DNA from: Taenia hydatigena
Taxonomy: Eukaryota; Platyhelminthes; Cestoda; Cyclophyllidea; Taeniidae
DNA: 64,000 nucleotides
Assembly (NCBI GenBank): GCA_036345935.2
Contig: JADWOT020001431.1
Location: 1-64,000 of the forward strand
Direction of reading: 5' to 3'
Both the position numbers and the translations under genes were made by a program. Numbering within the stretch: position 1 is the stretch's first letter; each line of letters starts with the position of its first letter. The notes under the pieces were generated by a model. That model was not told where the DNA came from, did no database searches, and was given only the letters and a program-made list of their open reading frames with translations. Of the stretch, positions 1-11,161 are shown one piece after another.

Positions 1-386
1 GTCCACGCGAGCCCCTAACTCTATTGCGAAGCGACTTTAGCACTAAATAGTTGGACTTCCCGACTGAACCCTAATAAAGGAAACTGCGCTGATGACGGAT
101 TGTTTGGAGAGACGAGGACCTACAACGCAGTAGGTCGCAGTACGCTGAATTGACTTAAATAGACAGGTGATGGAGGCAGCACCACGAGTGTCTTTGGGTG
201 GAACGAATGGTGATGGTAATTAAGCTGTCACTTAATTTCACTAACTTTAAAACAACTCTGCTGTCAACACTGTCTTTCTCGTCCTGCACCCGTAGCGGTT
301 AGTTAGTGCAGTCGGAGGTCTTCATTGGTTTGACACCCGTGGTTGCATCTACCTCAACTCACTATGATGAACTCACATTTCTCCTC
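1..386. other. upstream flank of the FnIII gene
   Basis: No gene was recognised here. The stretch lies directly upstream of the signal-peptide ATG at 387 and may hold the promoter or 5' untranslated part of that gene. No convincing TATA box or initiator could be singled out by eye. Confidence 0.4.
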
Positions 387-756
387 ATGCTGCATAGGCG
401 TGTGGTGATTGTGTGTGTTAGCGTTCTCGGCGTCTTGCTGTGTGCATCTACTGAAGATGCACCGATTGTATGGCCAGATCCACGCCATTTCCATGCAAGC
501 CTTGATCGACGATGAGGCAACGGGTTAATTCTCCATTGGTCCGTGAGCAAATACTGTGCACAGAATGGCATTCTAAAATTTTCAGTGAGCGTCACAAAGG
601 TTGGAGATGCAAAATTTTGGAGAAATGTTAGCGGGACGTGTGAAAGCCTATATACCGTGCTTGAACAAGGCGAGGCTGAGTATCTCATTACAACCGAAAT
701 GAAGACAAAATTCACTGTGCACGGTATGCAGATGCTACTTAATCTGAATTCGGTAG
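387..756 (+). pseudogene. exon 1: signal peptide and first FnIII module, TGA inside
   Basis: The ATG at 387 opens a signal peptide (MLHRRVVIVCVSVLGVLLCA) with a basic n-region and a hydrophobic core. The following PDPRHFHASLDRR is the A-strand of an FnIII fold. After an in-frame TGA at 513-515 the same frame continues as GNGLILHWSVSKYC and then KFSVSVTKVGDAKFW, giving the B and C strands including the usual Trp, and runs open to a strong donor (GTGAGC) at 757. The exon leaves in phase 1, matching the downstream modules. A short intron removing the TGA was considered; the GT at 468 with the AG at 515-516 breaks the frame, so it does not rescue the exon. Confidence 0.65.
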
Positions 757-1387
757 GTGAGCAGAATATTTGTTTATTGGCGATTTCTGCCCCTCCGAAC
801 TGCGTCTCATTTGTTATCGCTAGTAAAAATATGTGTGCATCATCATCATGTCACAAAGTTATATTTGCGAATGCGTAGTGGGTACTGTAATTTATAAGTA
901 AGCTTTGTAAGTATCTACATCTGGTAGAAGTTGATTGCCATGGCTAACTTGAAGGCTAAAACGAAACAATAATTCTGTTTTATCGAAATATGGTTACGGA
1001 ATTCCCATTTCCATCGATTTCTAGCCTCTCAAGAAGCAGTCCACTTATTCCTTTCAGTGGAACGTTTTGCTTAGTCTCGAATCACATTTCATCCTGGTGT
1101 ATTTGCTTAGATTGAGGCACTGATATCTGCCAAGGTGGGAAACGTGCGTCTTTGGCAATCGCTGTGCCGATCAAAAACAATCATTAGAGCTTTCTTCCCA
1201 AACGCCTCTTCTCAAGTTTGACCTTACAAGTGATTTGCTTAAATCCCTTCCGAGGTCCAACGTCCAAGCTTATTCCGTTCCCACCAAGGCAATGGTTGAA
1301 CGTAAATATCTTTCAAAATCATAAGTTTCTTTACAATTTGCTATAATCGGAGCACTGTGCAGAGGTAGCATATTTAAAAGGAAGTGA

Positions 1388-1730
1388 CTTCTTCCTTCTT
1401 CGGATGCACGAAATTGTTTATCTAACGAGGTGAGCGCTTTGGGTACTTTAATTGATCCACCGTGCGATATCTGCGGAAAGTTGGAGCTAAAGTCACCCAA
1501 GACTGCTCGCTTCATCGTCACATTCCGTCCGCCAGCTTCACATCCTCGTTTAATCCGTCGCTTTACCTTCGTTTTTAGTCATATTATTGAGACAATTGTT
1601 TTCGATCTCGTCGACGATAAAGTAAGTTTTTCGTCCTCCTTCCTTCCTATCTTCCCTTCCAAATTTCGACCTTTTCAGAATACTAATGTTTGCTAGCAAC
1701 TTTACGATACCTTACATTCGACAGCTGCGG
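1388..1730 (+). pseudogene. second FnIII module split by a 57-bp intron, TAG inside
   Basis: An open stretch beginning after a stop at 1385 reads CDICGKLELKSPKTARFIVT followed by FRPPASHPRL, an FnIII-like pair of strands, and ends at AAA|GTAAGT (donor at 1622). A polypyrimidine tract and CAG precede 1679, where the frame resumes as AATACTAATGTTTGC and, after an in-frame TAG at 1694-1696, gives QLYDTLHSTAA, similar to the F-strand of an FnIII module. The second part ends in phase 1 at 1730 (donor GTAGG). The entry splice site of the first half is uncertain: AG at 1428-1429 would give phase 0, which breaks the otherwise regular pattern. Confidence 0.45.
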
Positions 1731-1987
1731 GTAGGACTTGATTCAATGGAGTAGTGCCAACCAGTAAGTGGTGAATTGTCAACTTCGATGAGTGTGCAAT
1801 TGAAATAACAATGGCTCTTGTGCGTACTTCGTTTAAACTATAACGTGTCTCCCTCCACGCATCCCTGTTCATTCTTCTACACCGAACGAGGCCGAACCGA
1901 GCGCTATGCCCTACTTCTTCATAAAGATGAGAAAGTATAGGCATGAATGAAGACCAAATTAGAGCACTATCCTAATGACGAGTGAAG

Positions 1988-2236
1988 CTGTCAGGCTCAC
2001 GGTTTTGGTATTGTTTGAGGCGGTTTGGCGCACTGCATCACCCTACAAACGCTGCTCTCATGATCATATTCCAAAAAGAAAAGAACCAGGCAGCACTCCT
2101 CGATTAGTGTATTCAACTCCTTCCTAGTGGCATATTTGTTAATATGGGTAATGCTTAGCATCCAGTAGCTTAAAAGAGATGCCTCGATAACCCTTCTGCC
2201 TTGTGAGAATACACGGATTCGGACATCATCCATAGT
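1988..2236 (+). pseudogene. strongly decayed third FnIII-like module
   Basis: An AG at 1986-1987 and a GTAAGA donor at 2237 bracket a stretch in phase 1 at both ends. The frame reads VRLTVLVLFEAVWRTASPYK and later TPRLVYSTPS, which can be aligned with the strands of the neighbouring modules. About five in-frame stops fall in its second half. It is supported mainly by position between modules 2 and 4 and by matching phases, so it may be a false pairing of splice sites. Confidence 0.3.
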
Positions 2237-2354
2237 GTAAGACTTCTTGTGCGCCCTGTTAGTCCTTAGATCCCCATTGAAGACATCATTGAGTAAGGGT
2301 GTCCTGCGTAAAATTTGTTGTAAATTTACTGAAGCAACAGCAAGGGAATGTTAG

Positions 2355-2660
2355 GCTGTCAGCTTAATTACCCGAATGTCAAGGGCGTCACACGAGACTC
2401 CTTTTAGTCCTATGGCTACTAACACAGACGCGTTACATCTGCATTATCTTTTACTTGACTACTTTAGGATCTGTCTAAATACAGAAACAAAAATGTCATT
2501 GGGCATGACAAAGTTGCGCACTCTCAATACGACAGGACCATACAATTCGAAGTTTGTCCAAAAGCTCTCTACGCGTATCCAGGCAACTACACTGTTACGG
2601 CATATACAAATGACGCTGCGAGCAGAAGAGCCATTCACCCCATTATTATGCCCAAGTTTT
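2355..2660 (+). pseudogene. fourth FnIII module, four stops in its first half
   Basis: An AG at 2353-2354 admits a phase-1 exon that reads YPNVKGVTRDSF, a typical FnIII A-strand. Stops follow at 2405, 2420, 2456 and 2465. The second, at 2420, lies in a linker; the third, TGA at 2456, lies exactly where the conserved B-strand Trp is expected (ALSFT-stop-LL), so TGG to TGA is a likely origin. From 2468 the frame is open and clearly FnIII-like: YDRTIQFEVC, then ALYAYPGNYTVTAYTNDAAS, the E-F strand region with its conserved Tyr. The exon leaves in phase 1 before GTGAGT at 2661. Confidence 0.5.
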
Positions 2661-2769
2661 GTGAGTGTCCTCATTTCGCCTCCTCTCATAACCTGACTTA
2701 TGCTATTACATTTTATTGAGAGAAGCAAAATGAAGCATTTTGTTATTCTTTTTTCCAGTCGCCTTGCAG

Positions 2770-3042
2770 GCCCATTTTATGCTGTTTACGCCTCCTGAGA
2801 TAGTGTAACAGTGAAATGGGACAGCTCACAGCTCTTTCCAACTTCGTGCACGTGTCTCGTGGATGCGGTTCCGTATGACAGGAATGCAAGCCGTGTGATA
2901 CAACAACCTCGACCCAACCAACAAAGGGTGACATTCCATAGCCTCTCCCCAGATGCCAAATATGGCATCAAATTAGGATCCATCTGCACTGGAAGTGATC
3001 CCTTTTGGACCCACCTAGGTGACGTTGAAACCAACGCTGGAA
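2770..3042 (+). pseudogene. fifth FnIII module, single TGA
   Basis: A phase-1 exon follows the CAG ending at 2769, behind a T-rich tract. It reads PFYAVYAS, then a TGA at 2796-2798, then DSVTVKWDSSQLFP with the conserved B-strand Trp, RVTFHSLSPDAKYGIKLGSI with the E-F strand Tyr, and ends at GGAA|GTAAGG in phase 1. Only one stop and no frameshift are present in 91 codons. An alternative acceptor, the AG at 2798-2799 (CCTCCTGAG), is also in phase 1 and would skip the stop but remove the A-strand. Confidence 0.6.
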
Positions 3043-3123
3043 GTAAGGACGATCAGACACAAGTATTAGCATATATCTTATGATGGCGGCTACTTTATTG
3101 TTAACTTGCTATTTCCTCCTAAG

Positions 3124-3417
3124 TACCGGGAGTTCCGAGAGACATAAAATTGACACAAAATGGGCCGAAATCGGCGAAGCTGACCTGGAATCCGCCGCTC
3201 TAACTGCCTGGCAAACACCCCCATTACGAGTGGAATTGTGGGCTTAAAAACAGCTATGTCAGAATGAGGGGAAAAACGGAGGACACGCATACGGTTTTGA
3301 CGAATTTTGGACCGGGACTTTTGCCATGCACAGTGCAAGCTGGAATGAAGACAAAGAGACACATGGATAACTACGGAACTCCAAGCTCTCCTATCGAGCT
3401 ACACATTGATTCTGCAG
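3124..3417 (+). pseudogene. sixth FnIII module, single TAA
   Basis: A phase-1 exon after the AG at 3122-3123 reads PGVPRDIKLTQNGPKSAKLT, then WNPPL, the canonical A and B strands of FnIII with the Trp in place. A TAA at 3201-3203 follows, then LPGKHPHYEWNCGLKNSYVR and a normal second half to SPIELHIDSA, ending at GCAG|GTAAGA in phase 1. It is the best-preserved module. A single substitution such as GAA to TAA would account for the break. Confidence 0.65.
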
Positions 3418-3634
3418 GTAAGAACCATGTGTCTTCGTAAGTAAAAGCATATAACTCAGAAGTCTTCTTTCCAAAGGCATGTGAAACTATATGCAGCACT
3501 AAAAGGTGTGGATGGATAGTGGAATTGGTGCAAAATGAATGAAGGGATGTAGATTGCAGTGATAATAATAATTGTTATTATTTCCAACCCACGACTGTTA
3601 AAAATTTTTGCGTTTCTTGCCAATCTCTCATCAG

Positions 3635-4411
3635 AGTATGGTACACCCACCAGCACCTCCACCACGCCTACTACTGTGTCAACCACCGCTCCAAAGGGGA
3701 AGGAGGAGGTAGCAGTAGAGAAGAGAACAGAAGCAGCCTCCACTACTATACAACGTAAGACGTGCTGTGACTAGCCTAAGCCGTCTCCTCTCCTGACAAG
3801 TGACTGAAGACTTACTATTTATATTTGTCACTTTGAACGGCTCAGATTCCAATGCACCAGGAAAAGTACAAATCGGTCCCACTTATAAAATCCTAAGTCA
3901 ATTCTTAGAATGTCAAGGCTGTTGATGTCTAGAGTCATAATCATGTTTAGCCCTACCAGGCTAAAGTCGCCTCATTAGAAGCACTTCGAGTGACAAGAAG
4001 ATGAGCCAATGAAATGTTTTTGATTATTTCAGAACCAGTGCCTCCTGAGACCACCCACTCAACTCTTTCAACAGCTGTTAAATTCGGTAAGTTTTTGGAC
4101 TTCCTATGTTAACCCCATCAGCTGAGCGATATTTTGACCCCAATACCACGGCCTTTTAACTCGGCAAGGCTTATAGAAATTGGACGTTCTTGTTAGCCTT
4201 CACAAATTTCAGCCTAAATGCCGTGAAACCTTTAAGATATTTGAACAGTTTGGCAGAATCGGTTAGGTCCTTTAGTGATTTCGCTGAGTTACTGAAGCCT
4301 TACGGACGCTAATCAGTGAAGGTTTGCTTCGAATAGACGCTCATACTTCGCAAACTGTCGAACCATTTGACCATAAGTACTCATCTCTTCTTACGGGGCA
4401 ATCAACTAAGG
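3635..4411 (+). CDS. stalk of the FnIII protein: three small Ser/Thr-rich exons
   Basis: Three exons, 3635-3754, 4033-4086 and 4337-4411, each open, each entered and left in phase 1 and each flanked by good splice sites (ATCAG, TTTCAG and ATAG acceptors; GTAAGA, GTAAGT and GTAAGT donors). They encode TPTSTSTTPTTVSTTAP and a charged stretch, then PVPPETTHSTLSTAVKF, then AHTSQTVEPFDHKYSSLLTG. Such Ser/Thr-rich, likely O-glycosylated stalks commonly hold adhesion domains away from the membrane. The absence of stops here contrasts with the FnIII exons. The coordinates span the introns between them. Confidence 0.6.
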
Positions 4412-4487
4412 GTAAGTTTGGCCTTCCGTATGAATGCATCTAAATGAAATGCCACTGACTTAAGGAGACAGTTTTTAATGCTTAAAG

Positions 4488-4615
4488 GACATGTGAATAC
4501 TGCGACTGTGATGCGCGCTGTCTTCGGATGCTTAGGAGGTTTCCTTCTAGTCGCTATTCTTGGGCTAATTTTGCAGAAATGGCGTCGGAAAAACGCAACG
4601 AAAATGTTTGAGTGA
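4488..4615 (+). CDS. last exon: transmembrane helix and short cytoplasmic tail
   Basis: The exon starts after TTAAAG in phase 1, joining the stalk. It reads HVNTATVMRAVFGCLGGFLL, then VAILGLILQ, one hydrophobic helix with a small-residue GG step, then the basic stop-transfer KWRRKNATKMFE and a TGA at 4613-4615. The tail of about a dozen residues rules out a built-in kinase or phosphatase domain, so any signalling would need partners. No AATAAA polyadenylation signal was seen immediately downstream. Confidence 0.65.
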
Positions 4616-6539
4616 TTTGTCAGCTACGACTCTGCTTATTTGTTTAACAGGTCCTTTACCTTTTAATTGCGCTTCCTTTCATAGATCCCCTTCCTGCTGA
4701 CCTACCGTCGTTCGGACCCTCGCAGGGAGGGTCCTTGACTGAAATCTTCAGATCGTAGTTTCTGGTGATAGGACTGCTAAAAAATGTGCACCCATAGATA
4801 GAGAGTAGCCATTTTTGGCTTTGTGAAACTCAAAGTGTGCTCCGTGTATACCCCATGTTTTCTCTTTTCTCCTCAACTTGAGGTTTTGCGAATCCCATGT
4901 GTTGAATTATTGCTATATCAAAACGCATATTTCTTATGGTGAAGATTTTGTGAAACAGTTTAAAAGTTTGCATTCCGTTTATGTTTGAGCCAAGATTCTT
5001 CGCTGAAGTCAAAATGAGTAGTATGGATGGGCACATGCTGTTGACGTAGACAAGAACTCAAAGGTGTGCTGCAGAGCGAAGCACAATGTGCAGAGACTGA
5101 ACCGTTATTGCAATGCAACGCATAGTAGAGCAAGCTGTCAGACAAATCACTGCATTCAAATCAGTCATGGCAAAATTTCAATTTTTGATCACTTGCAATT
5201 GAAATTTTTTAAAATTTGTGCAATTCTCTAGTTCTATTAAACTATTATTACAAGCTATAGCATAATTATACTTTAGGACACACCAAAAAGTCTGTAAAGA
5301 TAGCACAAAATTGCTTGTTTTTTTGGGTCAGCTTATTGTGAATTCCAGGTTTACTTGGTTTTGAGGTTGTACGGGCTACCAACGGACCTAATGTGGCCTG
5401 GAGTCAACATCAAACCTATTCACACGATCTCCACAACATTTACTTCGGCAACCCTGGTGATGTCCGTTATTGACCACTTTAAACCCTCGCAGTCTGTTCA
5501 CTTGGTTGGGCTTTTCGCATCTCGTTAAGGTCGAATTTATACTTCTCTCCTCCACGGTCATCCATCCACCAACCTTAGAACCCGATTGGCTCTGCTTCGT
5601 CCATGAAGAAACGCAGTACTCGTCGAGATTTCGTGAGTGCTTTTCAACATCACCTACTTTCTTTAAGAACAAGAAATGAAAATGACAACCTTTAACGGAA
5701 CACTTTTTGTGTGACTATTACTTATTCTTGTTGTTTAAGGATTACATCATCCAGCCACTCACTCTCTCTCCTATGGCTAGAGAGAATACTGCCCTATATT
5801 CAGTGGTAGAAGTGCAAGTCGTGCAATGTCTTATAGAAATGGATCTCCACGGTGTCCGAATCACACGATGTGGAATATGATTGCTTAATTATGACTAGTA
5901 GAATTTTAGAGAAATATTATGGCAACAAATCATACCAATCTTTCTTTAGATAAAAAAGGAAATTTTACTGATTGCATGTGCCCTAAGAAATTATCCTAAT
6001 TTCTTAAATTGTTATTTCAAAATAAACGCATGACACGGCTTCATGAATACGGTAGAAATCATGCGGTCCTTTCTGAGAGGGTTATTACCAAGGCCCTTCG
6101 TAGCTGTTTGACTGCTTTGATCATAATACTTCTTTAAGGGGATATCAGCTGTGAGACAGGAACATATATGATATACATCAACCGCACCTAGACTGTCTAA
6201 TATAAAACAGCCCCCTTCCCTTAGGGAAGGAACAAACTGCTGAATTCGAGCTGCTGAGTCCTAATAATAATCCATTCTTGATTAGAAGTACAAGTAAGGG
6301 AAGAGTTGTGTATTTCTGCCAACGCAAATTTCTTTGCCAGGATGGGCCCCCCTCACATCGGGCATGCTGAAATCGAAAGCTTTTTAAACTATAAGTACCG
6401 CAAGCAGTTACAGAAGGAAACAGCGTTCTATGCCATATTTCTTACTACTTTTGGATAAGAAAGAGAAGAGGACAGCGCTACTTCATGACCTTGATGAAAG
6501 TATCCATGAGTTGATTCATGTGTCTGATTTCTAATTTAA
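4616..6539. other. intergenic stretch without a supported gene
   Basis: No exon structure, repeat copy or RNA gene could be supported. Short overlapping frames on both strands at about 5388-5680 lack splice context or recognisable motifs. The 5160-5320 part is very AT-rich. Confidence 0.4.
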
Positions 6540-8550
6540 ATCAATGCTGGTCACAGGTGAATTGGATTGTTTAAGTGCTTATTTGTGCATTACCGATCCT
6601 CTGTGCTAAACTTAGGTGCCGTCATCATTCGGTTGATGCAAGAAGTACTGCAAGTAATTGCCAAACAGAACAGGCTGCTATGTTTAAATTCTTATCAACT
6701 CTAGATCTAAACAGGTAGAATGCAGCGCAGCTCTACATAACTGTGCTGTTTTAGCTTTCTTTGCTTAAATTTCCCGGACTTTAAATTTTATCATCGCTGT
6801 CAAAGATTAACACAGCTGAGCATAAGTTTGGACAAATTCAAATGGAAACCAAGAAACCAGATTGCAGCTATATCCTTGCATATTCTCAGTTTTGCCTAAA
6901 AATCATGCTCATTATATTTTAGTCATTACAAATTATAAGGCATTTTAAAATGAAACTGCACGCCGCAGGCACGGAGGTAAACTAACGTTTGAGTAATTAA
7001 TTAACCAAATAGTGCTTGATTGAAATGAAAAATATGCCCAGTTTAGTATTCACGCTTTACTTGCTTGTCATCGTTTTACTGGAGACCTGCCTTTCTGATA
7101 CCTCAGCAAGCCAACAGCCTAATTCTTGCTGAGATCACTTTCAGATCAAGATGAAAAACATGGAGCGCAAAAACACTAGGGCTAATTTGCGACTGTTACA
7201 TGTTTATGGCCTTAAACATGCACTAATTCAAACCATTTATCAAAGTCAAATAGCATTCAGCTCTTTTTTCGGGTGGTGAAACAGTGAGTGGTTCTTTTGC
7301 GGTTGGATATTTTTGTCTTTTCGCCTCAAAAGCATAGAACTACAATTCTGTGGCTATCAAACAGCCAAAGCTAAGCAATGCGCCAGATGCGGTTTTAGGA
7401 TGTGGCTGTTATAGCCATTCGCGTAAAGTGAACCTTGCTGTGCATTAATAATGAAAGTCTTGAGAATAAGTGTAGAGTCAAATTGTCTAGTGAACAGCTA
7501 TGGCTAATTAGTACGGGAGAGTGATAATAAGAAATTATGAATTACAAATATTCTTACCTGAGTTGTATGCAAAGCAGTAGCAATGACGGGATCCTGATTC
7601 CGAATTGCTTGTTATAATGACTCATGCTCGGTGAATTGTGCCCAAGTCGGACGAGACACATTCTTGTGTCTAGTAATTATGATTCGTTTTTTCTATTCTA
7701 AGTATAGAGCTTGCTCTTACCATAACAACAGCATTTTAATGCAGCAAAGGATCCAACTAAGTGAAGTGGAGAAAAGCAGGTACCGCCATTTACATTGAAA
7801 ACAATGCAAAATTATTTAACTCAAAACTTGCTTTGCTTCCACATGCATAACCAAACAAGTAAGATCACAAAATTTTTTTGATTAAGAATTTGCTCCAACT
7901 CACATATGTAACCATATTTAGAAAAAAAAATTTTATTTGTTAATATTTTTAATCGTTTTTGCCTTTAAAACGATGTTACGACAGCGTCTTTTATCCATCC
8001 TTCTCAAACATCACCCTATTCAAATTGAGTGATGGATCACTCACATTCTTGCTCATTTGACAGTGCTATAGCGCATTGTAGGCGCTCTTTCGCACAAATC
8101 TCTGTGTGTGATATGAAGCGATGCAAAAGGCAATTGTGAATGCACTTGCATAAGTAGCTATAGCGTCTATTGATGTGCTGTTGTTAGCATCAAGGTACTG
8201 AATACACGTGTTCTTTAAGAGATATGTCTTGCTTTGTGTTTGATTTCCAAACGACGAGGAGAAGGCACTATCTCTGCTGCATTCCCTAATGTTGAAGCGT
8301 AAGTCATACGATCGATCAAAGTATAATTAATGACGTTTTTGTGAGAGTATCAGTATCCATTCAATACACCTTCTTTCCCATCAGAAGTCATAATCGACAA
8401 TAACTGAAATCGGACATCGCATGGATAAAGTTACATCTTCATAACTGTGCCAACACGGTCCACTTTCGCCGCAGCCGAAGTGCTTTTCCTTGAAAGTGAG
8501 TGCCTAGTCCACTAGCAGTGCTTATAAGCCTTATATTTTGAGATCCCTTC
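6540..8550 (-). repeat. family K, copy 1
   Basis: A diverged dispersed repeat. Blocks at about 6600-6700 match 44510-44620; about 7180-7300 match 30830-30925 and 45100-45190; about 7430-7690 match the other K copies, including the core that reads on the minus strand as CAGGATCCCGTCATTGC and later ACAACTCAGGTAAGAA; and about 7750-7800 match 31410-31440. Identity is patchy, so limits are approximate. No long reading frame is retained, suggesting an old non-coding element. Confidence 0.5.
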
Positions 8551-9679
8551 TCAGTGAGTTAAAAACCTAATTCTGCTAAATAAAGGCAGAATTTTGCTAC
8601 TGCGATTCGGAGCTAGTGGTAGGGCTTCTAAGTGGTAGCAGATAGTAGAATGCCTTTGCATACGTGTTCTCCTTTTATTGTTATTGTCCAGTGTATATAA
8701 GCCTTCTGTTTTCGTCAAAGAAATATGGGGGCAGAAGTTGCGATCCACAATGCAGTGGTAGTCATTCGATTTGATGAGCTGTAAAGATAAAAGCTAACCC
8801 CACATGCATCTACTCTTAAACTTCGCTGGTTGTCTTCTACCTAGATAAACTTGGCGGCAATAACTCTTGTCTATTATTCTGATAAATATATTTTTATTTT
8901 GTCAGTTGCAATTAAGGACTGATACCCATTTACAGTGATGAAACTCAGAGCGTGTTCCCATAATTCAGTTTGGGGTCTTAAAATCATTAAGGTAATGCCA
9001 GTCTGTTAATAAACCTGCAGAAACGGTATTTGCTATAGGGCACTGAAAGAGATGTAAAAGAGGTGAGTGCAGTAGGTCAAGCCGACATGAATTAGCGCGG
9101 TCAGATTTTTTAATGTATCATTCACAGAAAAGGCTGCGGCACAGCAATGCGCGCAGAATCTCGTCCCAACCCGACTAAAGCTCATAGATTGACAAGCTTA
9201 TAATTATCGATCCGTCAACAATGAAGCCTGTCGGGATGCCACACTTGCCATTCAATTAACTCGGTGAAGACAAATAATCCAAATAACAATAGAGCAGGTA
9301 AGCCTCTCACTTAAATGTCAAAAGCGATAACAGTGAACATTGGAGTATCCTCTTTGACCCACGAAGTAAGCGACTTCAATGGAATCGCTAGAGATGGGGG
9401 AGAAGAATTAGATAGAATTGGGAAGCAATAAGTAGGAACTAGAAAGAGGCGCTACGTCGTTAGTTTAATAACCCTTGATAAGACATAATGCCGGTTCTCC
9501 ATTGAATATCGGATTTTCGACCCCAATTCAGGGTGATAGAGGAACAACCTTAAACCAAAAATGCTTGCTTTACTAATGCGATGGGACGTGTTCACTGTAA
9601 GGAGAGCGCAAAAAGGTCAGCTAATTGCATTCAGTGCTTGGGCAAATTAATGCGCGATTTGATTTTGTCGATTAGAGCC
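8551..9679. other. no supported gene
   Basis: Nothing convincing was found on either strand. Short frames near 8551-8748 (minus) and 9581-9859 (plus) have no recognised motif; the end of the second overlaps the start of family F1 copy 1. Confidence 0.35.
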
Positions 9680-9924
9680 TATTCAGGAGGGCTTGAGAAA
9701 TCGCAGGGCTTTGTTGTTGCGTCGTCGCAACTAGTGTATTTTGCTTATCAAGGTAAACTATGGTCAGCGTCTTCGAGTTCGTCGCTTGATAGAAACTTAC
9801 ATTCCTTCCACGAAACCTATTCCTCCGAACCACACTCGGATATATTGTTAGAGAAATGAGAGAATGAAAACATTCAGGAAAATGTGGAAAAAAGAGGACA
9901 AAGAATAGAGACGCAGTGCCACAA

Positions 9925-10152
9925 CACTGCACAGACGCTTCCGATGATGGCCCTCCTCCATCCTCTCCTCTACTTCTCAGCTGTAACGTCTTACCTTCGT
10001 CTCTCATCCAACTATTCTTTCGTGGCTTTCAGCTTAGCAATCGTGCAGCTTCCTCTCTACTAGAGAGGTGCAATGACCGCCATTGCCATCCCTTGACTAT
10101 AGGCATGCGGTTAGGAATAAGCAGCAAAAGCGCACCTTCACCAGCTCCATAG
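9925..10152 (+). pseudogene. F1 copy 1, module A
   Basis: The frame reads HCTDASDDGPPPSSPLLLSC and stays open to a TAG at 10150-10152. It aligns without a gap at its start with HCAKAFDCGLSS of copy 2 and NCMEASNNECSSSS of copy 3, with conservative replacements at most positions, which favours this frame as the coding one. The AG preceding the module in copies 2 and 3 is lost here (CACAA). Confidence 0.4.
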
Positions 10153-11038
10153 CAATCACTAGGAGGTAGTTGCAAATATCTTTACTGGATTTGTACCTCA
10201 CGTTGCCTATTAATTGTCGAAAGCTGACGAAAAACAGTCTAGACAAGGCAGCGCATTTCCTTCAAAGCACATTAGTATTGGTGGTCAGTTTCATCCTCCT
10301 CCGCCGCCTTTGCATGCGCTATGATGCACAGAATTTAACCAAGATAAAAAAAACACGAAGTGAAGTGATGTCTACTCCCACAAATCACCCACAAGGGATG
10401 CCGTCAAAGTCTAACACCAAATGGCGCTGAGTGACACCACGCGATGACACTTGTCGCTAATCAATTCGCACGTGTAGGATTTAAAATGGTCCATCGGACA
10501 TCAGTGTCGAACATGATTGCCTAGGCATTGTTTCGCATCCTGCTACTCATCTCTCTTCGTGGATTCGTCTCGTTAATTCAGCTGACCATCAATGCCTCCT
10601 CTTTCCTTCTTTTTTCTCCTCCTATTCGGGCTTCTGTTATATTTTTTGCTGTTGCCGCCTCTCTCCCCATCTTAGCACCACACTTAACCGTCCGGCCCGC
10701 CGTTCCGGAGAAGTCAAAAGGCCAAAACAGATAGCTACAGTAGAAATTAGTAGTAAGTTATGCTAATAACCCCTCCTCCACTCCTATTCTCTCTATGGGC
10801 TACTTCCTTCCATCCTCCATCCTTTCCCTATTTCTTTTGCGTGCTCCACTTCAACATTATCAAATCTGGAATCCAGTGTTAATCACATAGGAAAACTATC
10901 TTAAGCCCCTTTGAGTGTACTGCTAAAAAGTTAAAATTCTTTAAGTTTAAATCAGATGGCAAGATGAGTGGGTAGGTAAAATCAGTTGAGGGATAGATGG
11001 GAGGGAGTGGAAACGATGTACGGAACGTTGCATTACAG

Positions 11039-11161
11039 CACCATGACAAATCATCCTACGGCATCCATGTCCAATTCCCTTTTCTCCTTTCCACTCTGTC
11101 TCATTCCATGGACTCGGCTTCACGTCTCTTTGCCCCTTTGCCAGTTCTTTATGTCTTTTGA
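11039..11161 (+). pseudogene. F1 copy 1, module B
   Basis: The module follows TTACAG and reads HHDKSSYGIHVQFPFLLSTL, then SHSMDSASRLFAPLPVLYV, ending in a TGA. It matches HCAKSSYSAHLQSS of copy 2 and HRAEPSYGAHFNLL of copy 3 in the same frame, and resembles module A, so A and B look like an internal duplication about 1.1 kb apart. A GTAGGT donor at 10973 would give a 66-base intron just before it. Confidence 0.45.

Larger units (their letters stand above)
387..4615 (+). pseudogene. multi-FnIII type I membrane protein, interrupted by in-frame stops
   Basis: A modular cell-surface protein gene: signal peptide, about six fibronectin type III modules, Ser/Thr-rich stalk, one membrane helix and a short basic cytoplasmic tail. 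Exon ends consistently leave the frame in phase 1 and the next exon accepts phase 1, the classical signature of shuffled extracellular modules: 756, 1730, 2236, 2660, 3042, 3417, 3754, 4086 and 4411 are all followed by GT with the same phase. Despite this, in-frame stops occur in every FnIII module (for example 513-515, 1694-1696, 2796-2798, 3201-3203) and none in the four stalk and membrane exons. The protein would act as an adhesion or receptor ectodomain; no cytoplasmic enzyme domain is present. It could be a decaying pseudogene, a gene carrying sequence errors, or one needing recoding. The FnIII and splice structure is clear; the function is inferred from the fold. Confidence 0.7.

Noticed and set aside
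468..516. 49-base intron removing the TGA in exon 1 of the FnIII gene
   Set aside because: The GT and AG exist, but joining them shifts the reading frame.
387..4615. Reassignment of TGA to tryptophan to explain the FnIII stops
   Set aside because: TAA and TAG stops occur in equivalent positions and TGA terminates the last exon.
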